Source of the DNA: Anaerococcus sp.
GTDB lineage: Bacteria > Bacillota > Clostridia > Tissierellales > Peptoniphilaceae
NCBI GenBank assembly: GCA_030825745.1
Contig: JAPJPH010000036.1
Coordinates: 1 to 8,626 of the forward strand
DNA: 8,626 nucleotides
Reading direction: 5' to 3'
Shown here: one piece after another, positions 1 to 6,201 of the stretch
Position numbering within the stretch: position 1 is the stretch's first letter
Layout: every line of letters begins with the position of its first letter
The notes under the pieces: generated by a model
The model's input: only the letters and a program-made list of their open reading frames with translations
What the model was told of the DNA's origin: nothing
Database searches by the model: none
Position numbers and translations under genes: made by a program

Positions 1-35
1 GTGCATACGACCCTAGTTTGATTTGATAAATTTAA

Positions 36-353
36 TTAGTTAGTGTTCTCTTCTTTTTCAGTTTCTGCTGTTGCATCTTTATCTTCTGCAGCAGCGTCAT
101 CTTTTTTGTTTTCTTCCATAGATGCGTCATCTTTTTTTTCATCCATAGCTTTATCGTCTTTGTTTTCTTCCATTGTTTTATCTTCTACTTTTGTATCTTC
201 AGTAGTTGTAGCATCTTTTGTTGTATCATCTGCTTTTTCTTCTACTGTAGTATCTGTAGTTTTATCCTCAGCTTTGTCCTTTGTTGTATTTCCACATCCT
301 GCAAATGCAAAAGATGCTGCAAGCATTAATGCTGCGAATTTATTAATTTTCAT
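36..353 (-). CDS. small acidic/lysine-rich lipoprotein, function unknown
   Basis: A 105-residue protein. Its N-terminus is a lipoprotein signal peptide: Lys2 and Lys5, a hydrophobic stretch to about residue 16, then a lipobox F17-A18-G19-C20, so Cys20 should be lipidated and the mature part anchored outside the membrane. The rest is low-complexity: a Thr/Asp/Lys/Glu part (about 22-58), then repeats of the form MEENKKDDA, MDEKKDDAS, MEENKDDKA, and an E/D/K/T tail. No enzymatic or binding fold is visible, and the mature part is probably disordered. I chose the ATG at 353-351 over the TTG one codon upstream because AGGAAGG (367-361) lies 7 nt before it. It is divergent from the two-component system and has a good promoter of its own (396-424). 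It could be a target of that system or an accessory sensor. Families of such short acidic lipoproteins are mostly uncharacterised, and I do not recognise a function. No terminator is visible between 1 and 35. Confidence 0.85.
   Translation of the reverse strand: MKINKFAALMLAASFAFAGCGNTTKDKAEDKTTDTTVEEKADDTTKDATTTEDTKVEDKTMEENKDDKAMDEKKDDASMEENKKDDAAAEDKDATAETEKEENTN
94..173 (-). repeat. in-frame imperfect tandem repeat of about 27 nt (3 copies) in the lipoprotein gene
   Basis: Three head-to-tail units, 94-119, 124-146 and 148-173 on the plus strand, each end in TCCAT and share a GTC(A)TCTTT core. In protein they give 9-residue blocks beginning M(E/D)E followed by (N/K)K and DD. Copies differ by small indels in T-runs. 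Such repeats can expand or contract by slippage, changing tail length in steps of 9 residues. Confidence 0.65.
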
Positions 354-395
354 CAATTTCCCTTCCTTTTTTGATTAAAAATTTGTCACACATTG

Positions 396-424
396 ATTAT
401 ATACCCAAACTCTACTTTTGCAAA
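396..424 (-). promoter_or_regulatory. sigma-A-type promoter of the lipoprotein gene
   Basis: On the minus strand, TTTGCA (424-419) and a perfect TATAAT (401-396) are separated by 17 bp. Transcription would begin near 389, giving a 5' leader of about 36 nt. The -35 is weak (4 of 6), which suits a promoter that needs an activator; phased boxes lie directly upstream (425-459). Confidence 0.7.
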
Positions 425-459
425 CTTTAAATTAAGTTTTTGTAAAATATTAGTAAAGT
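425..459 (-). promoter_or_regulatory. putative response-regulator boxes, 11-bp direct repeats
   Basis: Read on the minus strand, three hexamers TTTACT, TTTACA and TTAATT start exactly 11 bp apart and end just upstream of the lipoprotein -35. OmpR/PhoP-class regulators bind direct half-sites spaced by one helical turn in this position. Binding by the response regulator encoded at 631 is inference. Confidence 0.4.
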
Positions 460-573
460 TTTATGTGCTTATAGATATTATACCACCTACTTAAGAATTC
501 TAAACATTTTTTATAAAAAAATTACATATATCAATATAAACTATAACTAATTTAGGTCAAAGGTAATTTTAAC

Positions 574-605
574 TTAACACTAATTTAATGAAGCTATGGT
601 ATAAT
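574..605 (+). promoter_or_regulatory. promoter of the two-component operon, extended -10, with possible autoregulatory boxes
   Basis: A TATAAT at 600-605 is preceded by TG one base upstream (597-598), an extended -10. The -35 region is poor (ACACTA at the 17-bp position). TTAACA (574-579) and TTAATG (585-590), 11 bp apart, overlap the -35. They resemble the boxes at 425-459, suggesting that the response regulator acts on its own promoter. The start would be near 612, leaving a very short leader with AAGGAGGA before the gene. Confidence 0.55.
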
Positions 606-630
606 TATTTAAAATATTAAGGAGGATTTT

Positions 631-1302
631 ATGAAGGTTTTAATAGTAGAAGATGAGCGTGACTTGCTAAATGCCTTGGATGAGGGTCTTACAATTTTAG
701 GATATGTGACTGATACGACTGACAATGGGGTAGATGCTGTTGATATGGCCTATGTAGAAAGTTATGACATAATAATTTTAGATATCAATCTACCAGAAAA
801 AAATGGATTTGATGTATTAAGGGAGATTAGACAATTTGATAAGTCAGTAAATATAATTATCCTAACTGCAAGGTCAGATATAGATGATAGGGTAAAGGGC
901 CTAGATGGGGGAGCTAGTGATTATATGGTAAAACCCTTCGACCTAAAGGAACTTGATGCTAGGATGAGATCTTTACTTAGAAGAAGGTCTATCCAAAAAG
1001 AAACTATTATATCTATCAACGAAATCAGCTTTGATACCCTAAAAAGACAGGCTATATATAAAGATGATCCTCTTATCCTAACTAGCAAGGAAACTGGTAT
1101 ATTAGAATACCTTTTTTTAAATTCTGAAAGATATGTTTCCATAGAAGAGCTGATGGAGCATGTATGGGACTCTAACGCTGATGGGTTCTCAAACACTGTT
1201 AGGGTCCATATGTCATCACTTAGGAAAAAAATAAAAAAGGCCACTGGCAAAAATTATATAGAAAATGTTATTGGCAAGGGATATAGGATCTATGATAAAT
1301 AA
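631..1302 (+). CDS. OmpR/PhoB-family two-component response regulator
   Basis: A 223-residue DNA-binding response regulator, full length for the family. The receiver domain (1-118) has the acidic pocket E7-D8, phospho-acceptor D51 (in LDINLPEKNG), switch Thr79 (ILTAR) and Lys101 (VKPFD). A winged-helix effector domain spans about 125-222, with recognition helix SNTVRVHMSSLRKKI and a terminal wing VIGKGYRI. Phosphorylation by the downstream kinase would drive dimerisation through the alpha4-beta5-alpha5 face and binding to direct repeats. The ATG at 631 is well set: AAGGAGGA ends about 5 nt upstream. The gene overlaps the kinase gene by 11 nt, so the two are co-translated. The general build is like QseB/PmrA or PhoP regulators, but the signal and regulon cannot be told from sequence, so no gene symbol is given. 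The nearest likely targets are its own promoter and the divergent lipoprotein gene. Confidence 0.95.
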   Translation: MKVLIVEDERDLLNALDEGLTILGYVTDTTDNGVDAVDMAYVESYDIIILDINLPEKNGFDVLREIRQFDKSVNIIILTARSDIDDRVKGLDGGASDYMVKPFDLKELDARMRSLLRRRSIQKETIISINEISFDTLKRQAIYKDDPLILTSKETGILEYLFLNSERYVSIEELMEHVWDSNADGFSNTVRVHMSSLRKKIKKATGKNYIENVIGKGYRIYDK

Positions 1303-2401
1303 AAATAAATTTAACTCTATTACCCTTAGGTTAATATTATCAGTAGTCATTATATTTACTCTAATGATAGTTTTAAGTAATTTTTTAATTACTAGAAAGC
1401 AAATCCTCATAATGGAGGGGGTACTAACAGAGTTTTCAAAAAATTATCCTGGTGATAATAGCTCAGTCCTACTAATGGTAGACTCAGCCCAGGTTTCATC
1501 TACTAGCGAATTTAAAATCTACCTCCTATTTTTAATGGGTCTTATCCTCCTATTTGGATCTTTAATCTTTGCCTATATCATAAAAAAGACCCTACAACCT
1601 TTAAAGGGCCTAGAAGAGGCCATAATGAAAGTTAATATAGATGATCCAAATAGCTTTGATAAATCCTTTATAAGAGACTCAGACCCAAATGAAATTAGAG
1701 AGCTAACAGATAGGTTTGACAAACTCCTTCTTAGAATCTATACAGATTATAAATACCAAAAGGATTTTTCATCAAATGTTGCCCATGAGCTGAGGACTCC
1801 CCTAGCCATAATGCAGGCAGAGTTAGATGTATTTAAAGAAAAAATTACAGATCCTATGGTAATGGATTTTGCCCTAAATATGGATAAAAATATCAAACGC
1901 CTTAAAAGTATGGTCAACTCAGTCTTATTGCTAAGCAAAAAATCCACCCCTAGGATAAAAGAGGTAGACTTAGATGATATCTTAGAAGAGCTCTTATTTG
2001 ACCTAGAAGATAGGGCCATAGATAAAAATGTTAGCATAAACTATGAAAAATCTGATATAAAACTAATGACTGATGATAGCCTCATTCAAAGGCTCTTATA
2101 TAATATAATAGAAAATGCCATAAAATATAATGAAGAAAATGGATCTATTGATATAAAAACAAGAGAAGATAAAAATAATATAAGTATAGATATAATAGAT
2201 ACCGGTATAGGCATAAGTGATGATAAAAAGAGGATGATCTTTGATTTATTTTACCAAGTTGATGATTCTAGAGGCTCTGAGGGCTTTGGTATAGGCTTAT
2301 CATTATCCAGACAGATAGCAAATACCCTAAAGGCAAAAATAGAAATTAGGGATAATATACCAAAAGGTTCAATATTTTCTATAAAATTTAAAAAAATTTA
2401 A
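1292..2401 (+). CDS. membrane sensor histidine kinase (HisKA/HATPase_c), partner of the upstream regulator
   Basis: A 369-residue kinase. A cytoplasmic N-terminus of about 10 residues is followed by TM1 (about 11-33), a short extracytoplasmic loop of about 42 residues, TM2 (about 76-97), a HAMP-like linker (about 98-150), a dimerisation/phosphotransfer domain with H165 in the H-box FSSNVAHELRTPLA, and an ATPase domain with N-box (N271, N275 in LLYNIIENAIKYN), G1 box D303-T-G-I-G, F-box near 317-321 and G2 box GFGIGLSL (331-338). All key residues are present. The loop is too small for a classical ligand domain, so the signal may be sensed in the membrane or through a partner such as the nearby lipoprotein (speculative). 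The ATG at 1292 lies inside the regulator's last codons; an upstream TTG at 1265 would add nine residues that look like regulator sequence read out of frame. The ribosome site is modest (AAGGG 1276-1280, AGGA 1285-1288), suggesting translational coupling. Confidence 0.93.
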   Translation: MINKNKFNSITLRLILSVVIIFTLMIVLSNFLITRKQILIMEGVLTEFSKNYPGDNSSVLLMVDSAQVSSTSEFKIYLLFLMGLILLFGSLIFAYIIKKTLQPLKGLEEAIMKVNIDDPNSFDKSFIRDSDPNEIRELTDRFDKLLLRIYTDYKYQKDFSSNVAHELRTPLAIMQAELDVFKEKITDPMVMDFALNMDKNIKRLKSMVNSVLLLSKKSTPRIKEVDLDDILEELLFDLEDRAIDKNVSINYEKSDIKLMTDDSLIQRLLYNIIENAIKYNEENGSIDIKTREDKNNISIDIIDTGIGISDDKKRMIFDLFYQVDDSRGSEGFGIGLSLSRQIANTLKAKIEIRDNIPKGSIFSIKFKKI

Positions 2402-2497
2402 TCTCAATTTAACATCCACCCTGGTAGAATATAAGTGTGGAAGATATGAAATAGGTAATATTCATAGAATCCTCCCTAAAAATAGTTACGTATAGAA

Positions 2498-2527
2498 ATT
2501 GGCTCCAAGTTATTGGGGTCAATTTTT
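2498..2527 (+). terminator. probable intrinsic terminator of the two-component operon
   Basis: ATTGGCTCC (2498-2506) pairs with GGGGTCAAT (2515-2523) as a 9-bp stem including two G-U pairs. The loop is 8 nt, followed by T-rich 2524-2527. It lies about 100 nt after the kinase stop and before the next gene's ribosome site. Confidence 0.55.
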
Positions 2528-2600
2528 ATGTATAAATAAATATTATATAAAGGGGGTATAAAACTACTAGATAACTATAGAAGTAAGAAAGGAGTAATAG

Positions 2601-3044
2601 ATGTACTTTCAAGATTATAAAATAGGGCAAGTCTTTGATAAAGAAATTGAAGATGTAAGCTTTACAAAAGAAGAAATTATAGCTAGTGGTAGAGAATTTG
2701 ACCCAAGAGATATCCATGTCGATGAGAAAAAGGCAAAAGAATCTAGGTTTAATAGTCTAATAGCTCCAGGCTCCTACTCTAATATGAAATTTTGGGCTAG
2801 CTGGGTAAAAACTGGCATAGACCATGATGGACTAATAGCTGGAGTTAGTGTTGACAAGGCTAGCTGGTTGCTGCCAGTTTATCCTGACACCCCCTATAAA
2901 ATTAGTGTAGAAGTAGTAGATAAAAAAGTTAGGAAAGAAAATGAAGATGGCTTCATCACCTACAAACTCCTAGCTAAAGACCCTGATGGCAAAATCGCTA
3001 CTGAATATATAGCAACTGGTCTGGTTAGATTTAGAAAAGACTAG
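2601..3044 (+). CDS. MaoC-like hot-dog fold dehydratase / acyl-thioester-binding protein
   Basis: A 147-residue single-domain protein, normal for stand-alone MaoC-like proteins. The hydratase signature is FDPRDIHVDEKKAKES (33-48). D34 and H39, five residues apart, match the catalytic Asp/His pair of (R)-specific enoyl-CoA hydratases. It is followed by a LIAPGSYSNM segment (53-62), where family members usually have a His-Gly start to the hot-dog helix; here that His is Ala55. The family hydrates or dehydrates 3-hydroxyacyl-CoA or similar thioesters; the exact substrate is unknown. AGAAAGGAG (2586-2594) sits 6 nt before the ATG. The gene stands alone, after a terminator and before the serine operon promoter, so neighbours do not help. 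Its TAG stop is followed two codons later by an in-frame TAA. No clear promoter is visible in 2528-2585, although AT-rich TATTAT/TATAAA runs occur. No strong terminator is visible after it. Confidence 0.85.
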   Translation: MYFQDYKIGQVFDKEIEDVSFTKEEIIASGREFDPRDIHVDEKKAKESRFNSLIAPGSYSNMKFWASWVKTGIDHDGLIAGVSVDKASWLLPVYPDTPYKISVEVVDKKVRKENEDGFITYKLLAKDPDGKIATEYIATGLVRFRKD

Positions 3045-3126
3045 ATTTAAAATTTAATACAAATTCATATGTAATAAAAATTTTCAATAATAATAATAAA
3101 GGCTGGTAAAATAGTAAAAATCTTTA

Positions 3127-3149
3127 AATTTTATTTGACAAATAAAATT
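3127..3149. promoter_or_regulatory. 23-bp A/T dyad over the -35 of the serine operon promoter, candidate operator
   Basis: AATTTTATTT (3127-3136) and AAATAAAATT (3140-3149) are perfect 10-bp inverted arms around GAC. The -35 hexamer TTGACA (3135-3140) lies at the centre, so a dimeric protein bound here would block RNA polymerase. All arm bases are A or T, so part of the symmetry could be chance in this genome. Confidence 0.45.
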
Positions 3150-3163
3150 ACTCATTATATAAT
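3135..3163 (+). promoter_or_regulatory. consensus sigma-A promoter of the serine transport/dehydratase operon
   Basis: A perfect TTGACA (3135-3140), 17 bp and a perfect TATAAT (3158-3163). Expected start near 3170. This is the strongest promoter in the window and needs no activator, so control is likely by repression or in the leader. Confidence 0.9.
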
Positions 3164-3169
3164 GGACTT

Positions 3170-3284
3170 CGAGCTTCAGATTTGGTAATTTAGTTTATTC
3201 ACTTGCCCAAAAGGCAGACATATCAAAAACTATGAAGGATTTGAGGCTATATGCAAAGGTTTACCAAAGCGAAAAGGAGTACAT
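3170..3284 (+). other. 5' leader of the symporter gene with a long-range stem and a small overlapping ORF
   Basis: About 115 nt are transcribed before the symporter ATG. TTTGGTAA (3181-3188) is exactly complementary to TTACCAAA (3261-3268), which would enclose a 72-nt domain. That domain includes a short hairpin (TTGCC 3203-3207 with GGCAG 3213-3217). The closing strand ends 5 nt before the ribosome site AAGGAG (3274-3279). A small frame, ATG 3232 to TGA 3286-3288 (MKDLRLYAKVYQSEKEYI), overlaps the symporter ATG as ATGA, but no good ribosome site precedes it. I do not recognise a known riboswitch or T-box in it. Confidence 0.4.
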
Positions 3285-4517
3285 ATGAAAAGTATTAAAA
3301 AGATCGGTCTAATACCAAGGATGATCCTAGGTATTATAGTTGGTATTCTGATAGGTCTATACCTACCAGAAGGAGTAACAAGGCTTGCAGTAACATTTTC
3401 AAGCATTTTTGGGGCGTTTTTAGGATTTATAATCCCACTTATGATCTTAGCCTTCGTTACTAAGGGAATTGCAGATTTAGGTGAGGGAGCTGGAAAGCTA
3501 TTAGGAGTAACAGTGTTACTATCCTATTCATCAACCCTTATTGGAGGAAGTTTATCTTACTTTATGAGTAAGGCGATTTTTCCAAACTTTATATCAAGTG
3601 ATCTAGTAAATTCCATAATTGATTCAGAAGGTGTAAAAATATAGCCATTTTTTAATGTTCCTCTAACACCATTTTTTGATGTAACATCTGCCTTAGTTTT
3701 TGCCTTTATGATTGGTATATCAATATCATGGCTTAGAAAAACAAAACAAGGCGAAGTTTTATATAAGGCAGCTAGCGAATTTAACATAGTTATCACTAAT
3801 GTTTTAGCAGTAGCTATAGTCCCATTATTACCATTTTTCATAATGGGTAATTTTGCAAAAATGGCCTATAGCGGATCAGTATTTGCTGTATTATCAATAT
3901 TCTGGAAGATATTCTTATGTATCATAGCCCTACATTTATTATATGTAACAGTTTTATTTATAATATCAGGAACATACACAGGAAAAAATCCATTAACTAT
4001 GCTAAAAAACCAAGTTAGAGGTTATCTAACAGCAGTAGGAACCCAATCATCTGCAGCTACTATTCCAGTAAACCTAGAATGTGCAGAAAGTAATGGAGTA
4101 TCTAGACAAATCCGTGAATTTGTTATCCCACTAGGGGCAACAGTTCATATGCCAGGATCAATGATAACTATAACAGGATGTACATTTACAATCCTAACCA
4201 TGTATAATATGGACCACTCCTATGCTCTTATCCTAAAATTCATCGCTATCCTAGGTATAGCAATGGTTGCAGCCCCTGGTGCACCAGGAGGAGCTGTTAT
4301 GAGTGCTCTTCCATTTTTACCAGTTGTGGCAATAGCATCTGATTCAACTATGGCAAGTTTATTAATAAGTCTTTACCTAACCCAAGACTCATTCGGAACA
4401 GCAGCAAATATTTCAGGAGATACTGCAATAGCAGTGGCAGTTGATAAAATTTATAATAAAGTAATATTAGGCAAAAAAGATTGGACACCGGATCCAGTCG
4501 TTGATGGAAGAGCTTAA
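3285..4517 (+). pseudogene. DAACS-family sodium/amino-acid symporter (probably serine/threonine) interrupted by an in-frame amber codon
   Basis: The reading frame spans 410 codons, normal for the glutamate/serine symporter (DAACS) family, but codon 120 (3642-3644) is TAG. Upstream are residues 1-119; the downstream part continues in the same frame (PFFNVPLTPFFDVTSALV) to TAA at 4515-4517, with no other lesion. Family marks are intact: hydrophobic N-terminal helices, SSAATIPVNLE (255-265), PLGATVHMPGS (about 282-292, in place of the usual NMDGT), GAPGG (332-336) and QDSFGTAANISGD (367-379). D368, N375 and D379 match conserved ligand and sodium-site residues. Gly371 sits where acidic-amino-acid transporters have the side-chain-binding Arg (R397 of GltPh), so a neutral substrate such as serine is likely, which fits the sdaAB-sdaAA genes behind it. 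AAGGAG (3274-3279) precedes ATG 3285. The later ATG at 3708 has no ribosome site. A nonsense mutation, readthrough or a base-call error are all possible. Confidence 0.85.
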
Positions 4518-4542
4518 CTTTCATTACCTTTGCAAAGATAAT

Positions 4543-4574
4543 GGAGGTGGCGGAAGCTACCTCCTTGCTATTTT
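4543..4574 (+). terminator. intercistronic hairpin between symporter and sdaAB, possible partial terminator
   Basis: GGAGGTGGC (4543-4551) pairs with GCTACCTCC (4556-4564), a 9-bp stem with one G-U pair and a GNRA-type GGAA loop. It is followed by TTGCTATTTT, an interrupted T tract. It may attenuate or process the transcript rather than end it, since sdaAB starts only 24 nt further on and no separate promoter is evident. Confidence 0.5.
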
Positions 4575-4597
4575 AGTTTGCTAAATAAGGAGAAGAT

Positions 4598-5260
4598 ATG
4601 GCAGTAAACGTTTCATTATTTGATATAATAGGTCCAAATATGGTTGGTCCTTCAAGCTCTCATACAGCTGGGGCTTGTAAAATTGCAAATATTGCAAGAA
4701 AAATGGTAGATGCTAACTTCAATGAAGTAGAATTTCACCTACATGGTTCCTTTGCCAAAACCTACAAGGGTCATGGTACAAATAGGGCCCTAGTTGGAGG
4801 AGTTTTAGGATTTGAACCAGTAGATACAAGGATAATCAATTCCTTTGAATACGCTGATAAGGCAGGAATTAAATATTCATTTATAGAAACTGACCTAGGA
4901 GATGTTCATCCAAACACAGTTAATATAATCTTTAAATATCCAGATAGAAATCCCCTATCAGTCCAAGGATCATCAATAGGGGGCGGTTCCATTGTAATAA
5001 CAAAAATAAATGGTAACCCTATAGAATTTAAGGGAACAAAACCAACCCTATTTATGTCATATGGAGAACAAAAGGGGATAATCGCCTTTGTATCAGACAT
5101 TTTATACTCCAACGGATATAATATAAATATGATGAAAACCATAAAAGAAAATGATAAGGTAATGCTAGTATGTGAACTAGATGAACCTCTTAGAGATGAT
5201 ATATTAGATACAATAAGAGCAGGTAAGGAATTTACCTTTATTAAATATATAGGACTATAA
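4598..5260 (+). CDS. sdaAB: L-serine dehydratase, iron-sulfur-dependent, beta subunit
   Basis: A 220-residue small subunit of the two-chain L-serine ammonia-lyase, which converts L-serine to pyruvate and ammonia in the cytoplasm. The N-terminal domain (1 to about 150) carries GPSSSHTAG (17-25), GHGTNRAL (58-65; Asn62 stands where Asp is more usual), HPNT (104-107) and SSIGGG (125-130). An ACT-like domain fills about 158-220, starting GIIAFVSDILYSNGYNINMM, and probably serves regulation by serine or subunit contact. The length matches the beta subunits of anaerobic-coccus and Clostridium-type enzymes. AAGGAG (4587-4592) lies 5 nt before the ATG. It follows a symporter gene that would supply the substrate, and the alpha-subunit gene begins 2 nt after its stop, as is usual for sdaAB-sdaAA pairs. 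Confidence in identity is very high. Confidence 0.97.
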   Translation: MAVNVSLFDIIGPNMVGPSSSHTAGACKIANIARKMVDANFNEVEFHLHGSFAKTYKGHGTNRALVGGVLGFEPVDTRIINSFEYADKAGIKYSFIETDLGDVHPNTVNIIFKYPDRNPLSVQGSSIGGGSIVITKINGNPIEFKGTKPTLFMSYGEQKGIIAFVSDILYSNGYNINMMKTIKENDKVMLVCELDEPLRDDILDTIRAGKEFTFIKYIGL

Positions 5261-5262
5261 TT

Positions 5263-6141
5263 ATGTTAACAAAAATGAATGACCTTAAAAAAAGATGTAA
5301 AGAAGAAAATATCACCTTATGGGAACTAGCCCTAAAAGATGAGATGGAAAATACTGGCAAAAGTGAAGAAGAAATCTGGGATAGACTACAAAGAACCCTA
5401 GATATCATGAAAAATTCTGCCAAGGCTGCCCTAGAAACTGAAGTAACATCAGTAACAGGAATGACAGGTGGAAATGCCAAGAAAATGCACGATTACTTCT
5501 TAGGAGGTGAGGCAGTACTTGGAGAAATCCCATCAATAGCTATGGCTATGGCCCTATCAACATCAGAAATAAATGCAGCCATGGGAATCATAGCTGCAGC
5601 ACCAACTGCAGGATCATCTGGTATAGTTCCTGCTACCCTAATGACCATGTACTATAAATATAAAACAAGTGATGAAGATTTAAAAAAAGCACTACTAATA
5701 ACCAGCGCCATAGGCCAAGTTATCTTTGATAATGCTACCTTTGCAGGTGCTGAGGGAGGATGTCAGGCAGAAACAGGATCAGCATCAGCCATGGCAGCTG
5801 CTGCAGTTTGCTTTTTAAGGGGCTATGATATAGACACCCAAGAAAGAGCAGCAACAGCATCCCTACTAAATATAATGGGTCTAGTATGTGACCCTATAGG
5901 GGGTATGGTAGAGTTTCCTTGTAACCTAAGAAATGCCAATGGTGTAATGAATGCCCTAGCAAGTGCAGATATGGCCATGGCAAATGTTAGCATGATAGTA
6001 ACATTTGATGAAGCAGTTGACGCCCTAAAAAGAGTTGGAGATGCCCTACCTTCAGGCCTTAGAGAAACTGGAGAGGGTGGTATAGCAGTATGTCCATCAG
6101 CCCTAAAACTAAAGGCTAAATATATAGATGGTGAAATATAA
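5263..6141 (+). CDS. sdaAA: L-serine dehydratase, iron-sulfur-dependent, alpha subunit
   Basis: A 292-residue catalytic subunit. Three conserved cysteines, C167 (EGGCQAE), C209 (GLVCDPIGG) and C220 (EFPCNLRNA), spaced 42 and 11 apart, are the expected ligands of the oxygen-sensitive [4Fe-4S] cluster that polarises the serine hydroxyl. Other family marks are TSVTGMTGG (62-70), AAAPTAGSSGIVP (111-123) and the C-terminal LPSGLRETGEGG (262-273) followed by C277. The chain ends in DGEI with no terminal cysteine, unlike one-chain enzymes in which a C-terminal cysteine caps the cluster. The start at 5263 is preceded by only AGGA (5251-5254), and the gene lies 2 nt after sdaAB, so translation is probably coupled. 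The product is pyruvate for fermentation. A strong terminator begins within the TAA stop, making this the last gene of the operon. Confidence 0.97.
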   Translation: MLTKMNDLKKRCKEENITLWELALKDEMENTGKSEEEIWDRLQRTLDIMKNSAKAALETEVTSVTGMTGGNAKKMHDYFLGGEAVLGEIPSIAMAMALSTSEINAAMGIIAAAPTAGSSGIVPATLMTMYYKYKTSDEDLKKALLITSAIGQVIFDNATFAGAEGGCQAETGSASAMAAAAVCFLRGYDIDTQERAATASLLNIMGLVCDPIGGMVEFPCNLRNANGVMNALASADMAMANVSMIVTFDEAVDALKRVGDALPSGLRETGEGGIAVCPSALKLKAKYIDGEI

Positions 6142-6165
6142 AAAAGAGCCCTAGGGCTCTTTTTT
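6141..6165 (+). terminator. strong intrinsic terminator of the serine operon
   Basis: An AAAAAGAGCC arm, a CTAG loop and a GGCTC arm running into T6 form a near-perfect palindrome that starts in the sdaAA stop codon. The GC-rich core is 5 bp, extended by A-T pairs. The symmetry would also let it work from the other strand. Confidence 0.92.
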
Positions 6166-6201
6166 AGCAGGATAAAATAAATCTTAAAATAATTATTATA
6201 G

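Noticed and set aside
43..378. 111-codon plus-strand open frame rich in Ser/Phe/Val
   Set aside because: It is the antisense reading of the lipoprotein's Lys/Glu/Asp/Thr codons. The lipoprotein has a lipobox, ribosome site and promoter; this frame has none.
1265..1291. Upstream TTG start for the sensor kinase
   Set aside because: It would add nine residues fully inside the regulator gene. ATG 1292 gives a normal kinase N-terminus and a typical short gene overlap.
3079..3095. CodY-like box AATTTTCA... upstream of the serine promoter
   Set aside because: Only the left half matches the AATTTTCWGAAAATT consensus; the right half does not.
3170..3284. Known riboswitch or T-box in the serine operon leader
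   Set aside because: No T-box AGGGTGG-type core, and no glycine, purine, SAM, THF or c-di-GMP aptamer consensus could be matched by eye.
3708..4517. Separate gene starting at ATG 3708
   Set aside because: No Shine-Dalgarno precedes it, and the sequence between the amber codon and this ATG, in the same frame, is still recognisable transporter sequence. It is the 3' part of the interrupted symporter.
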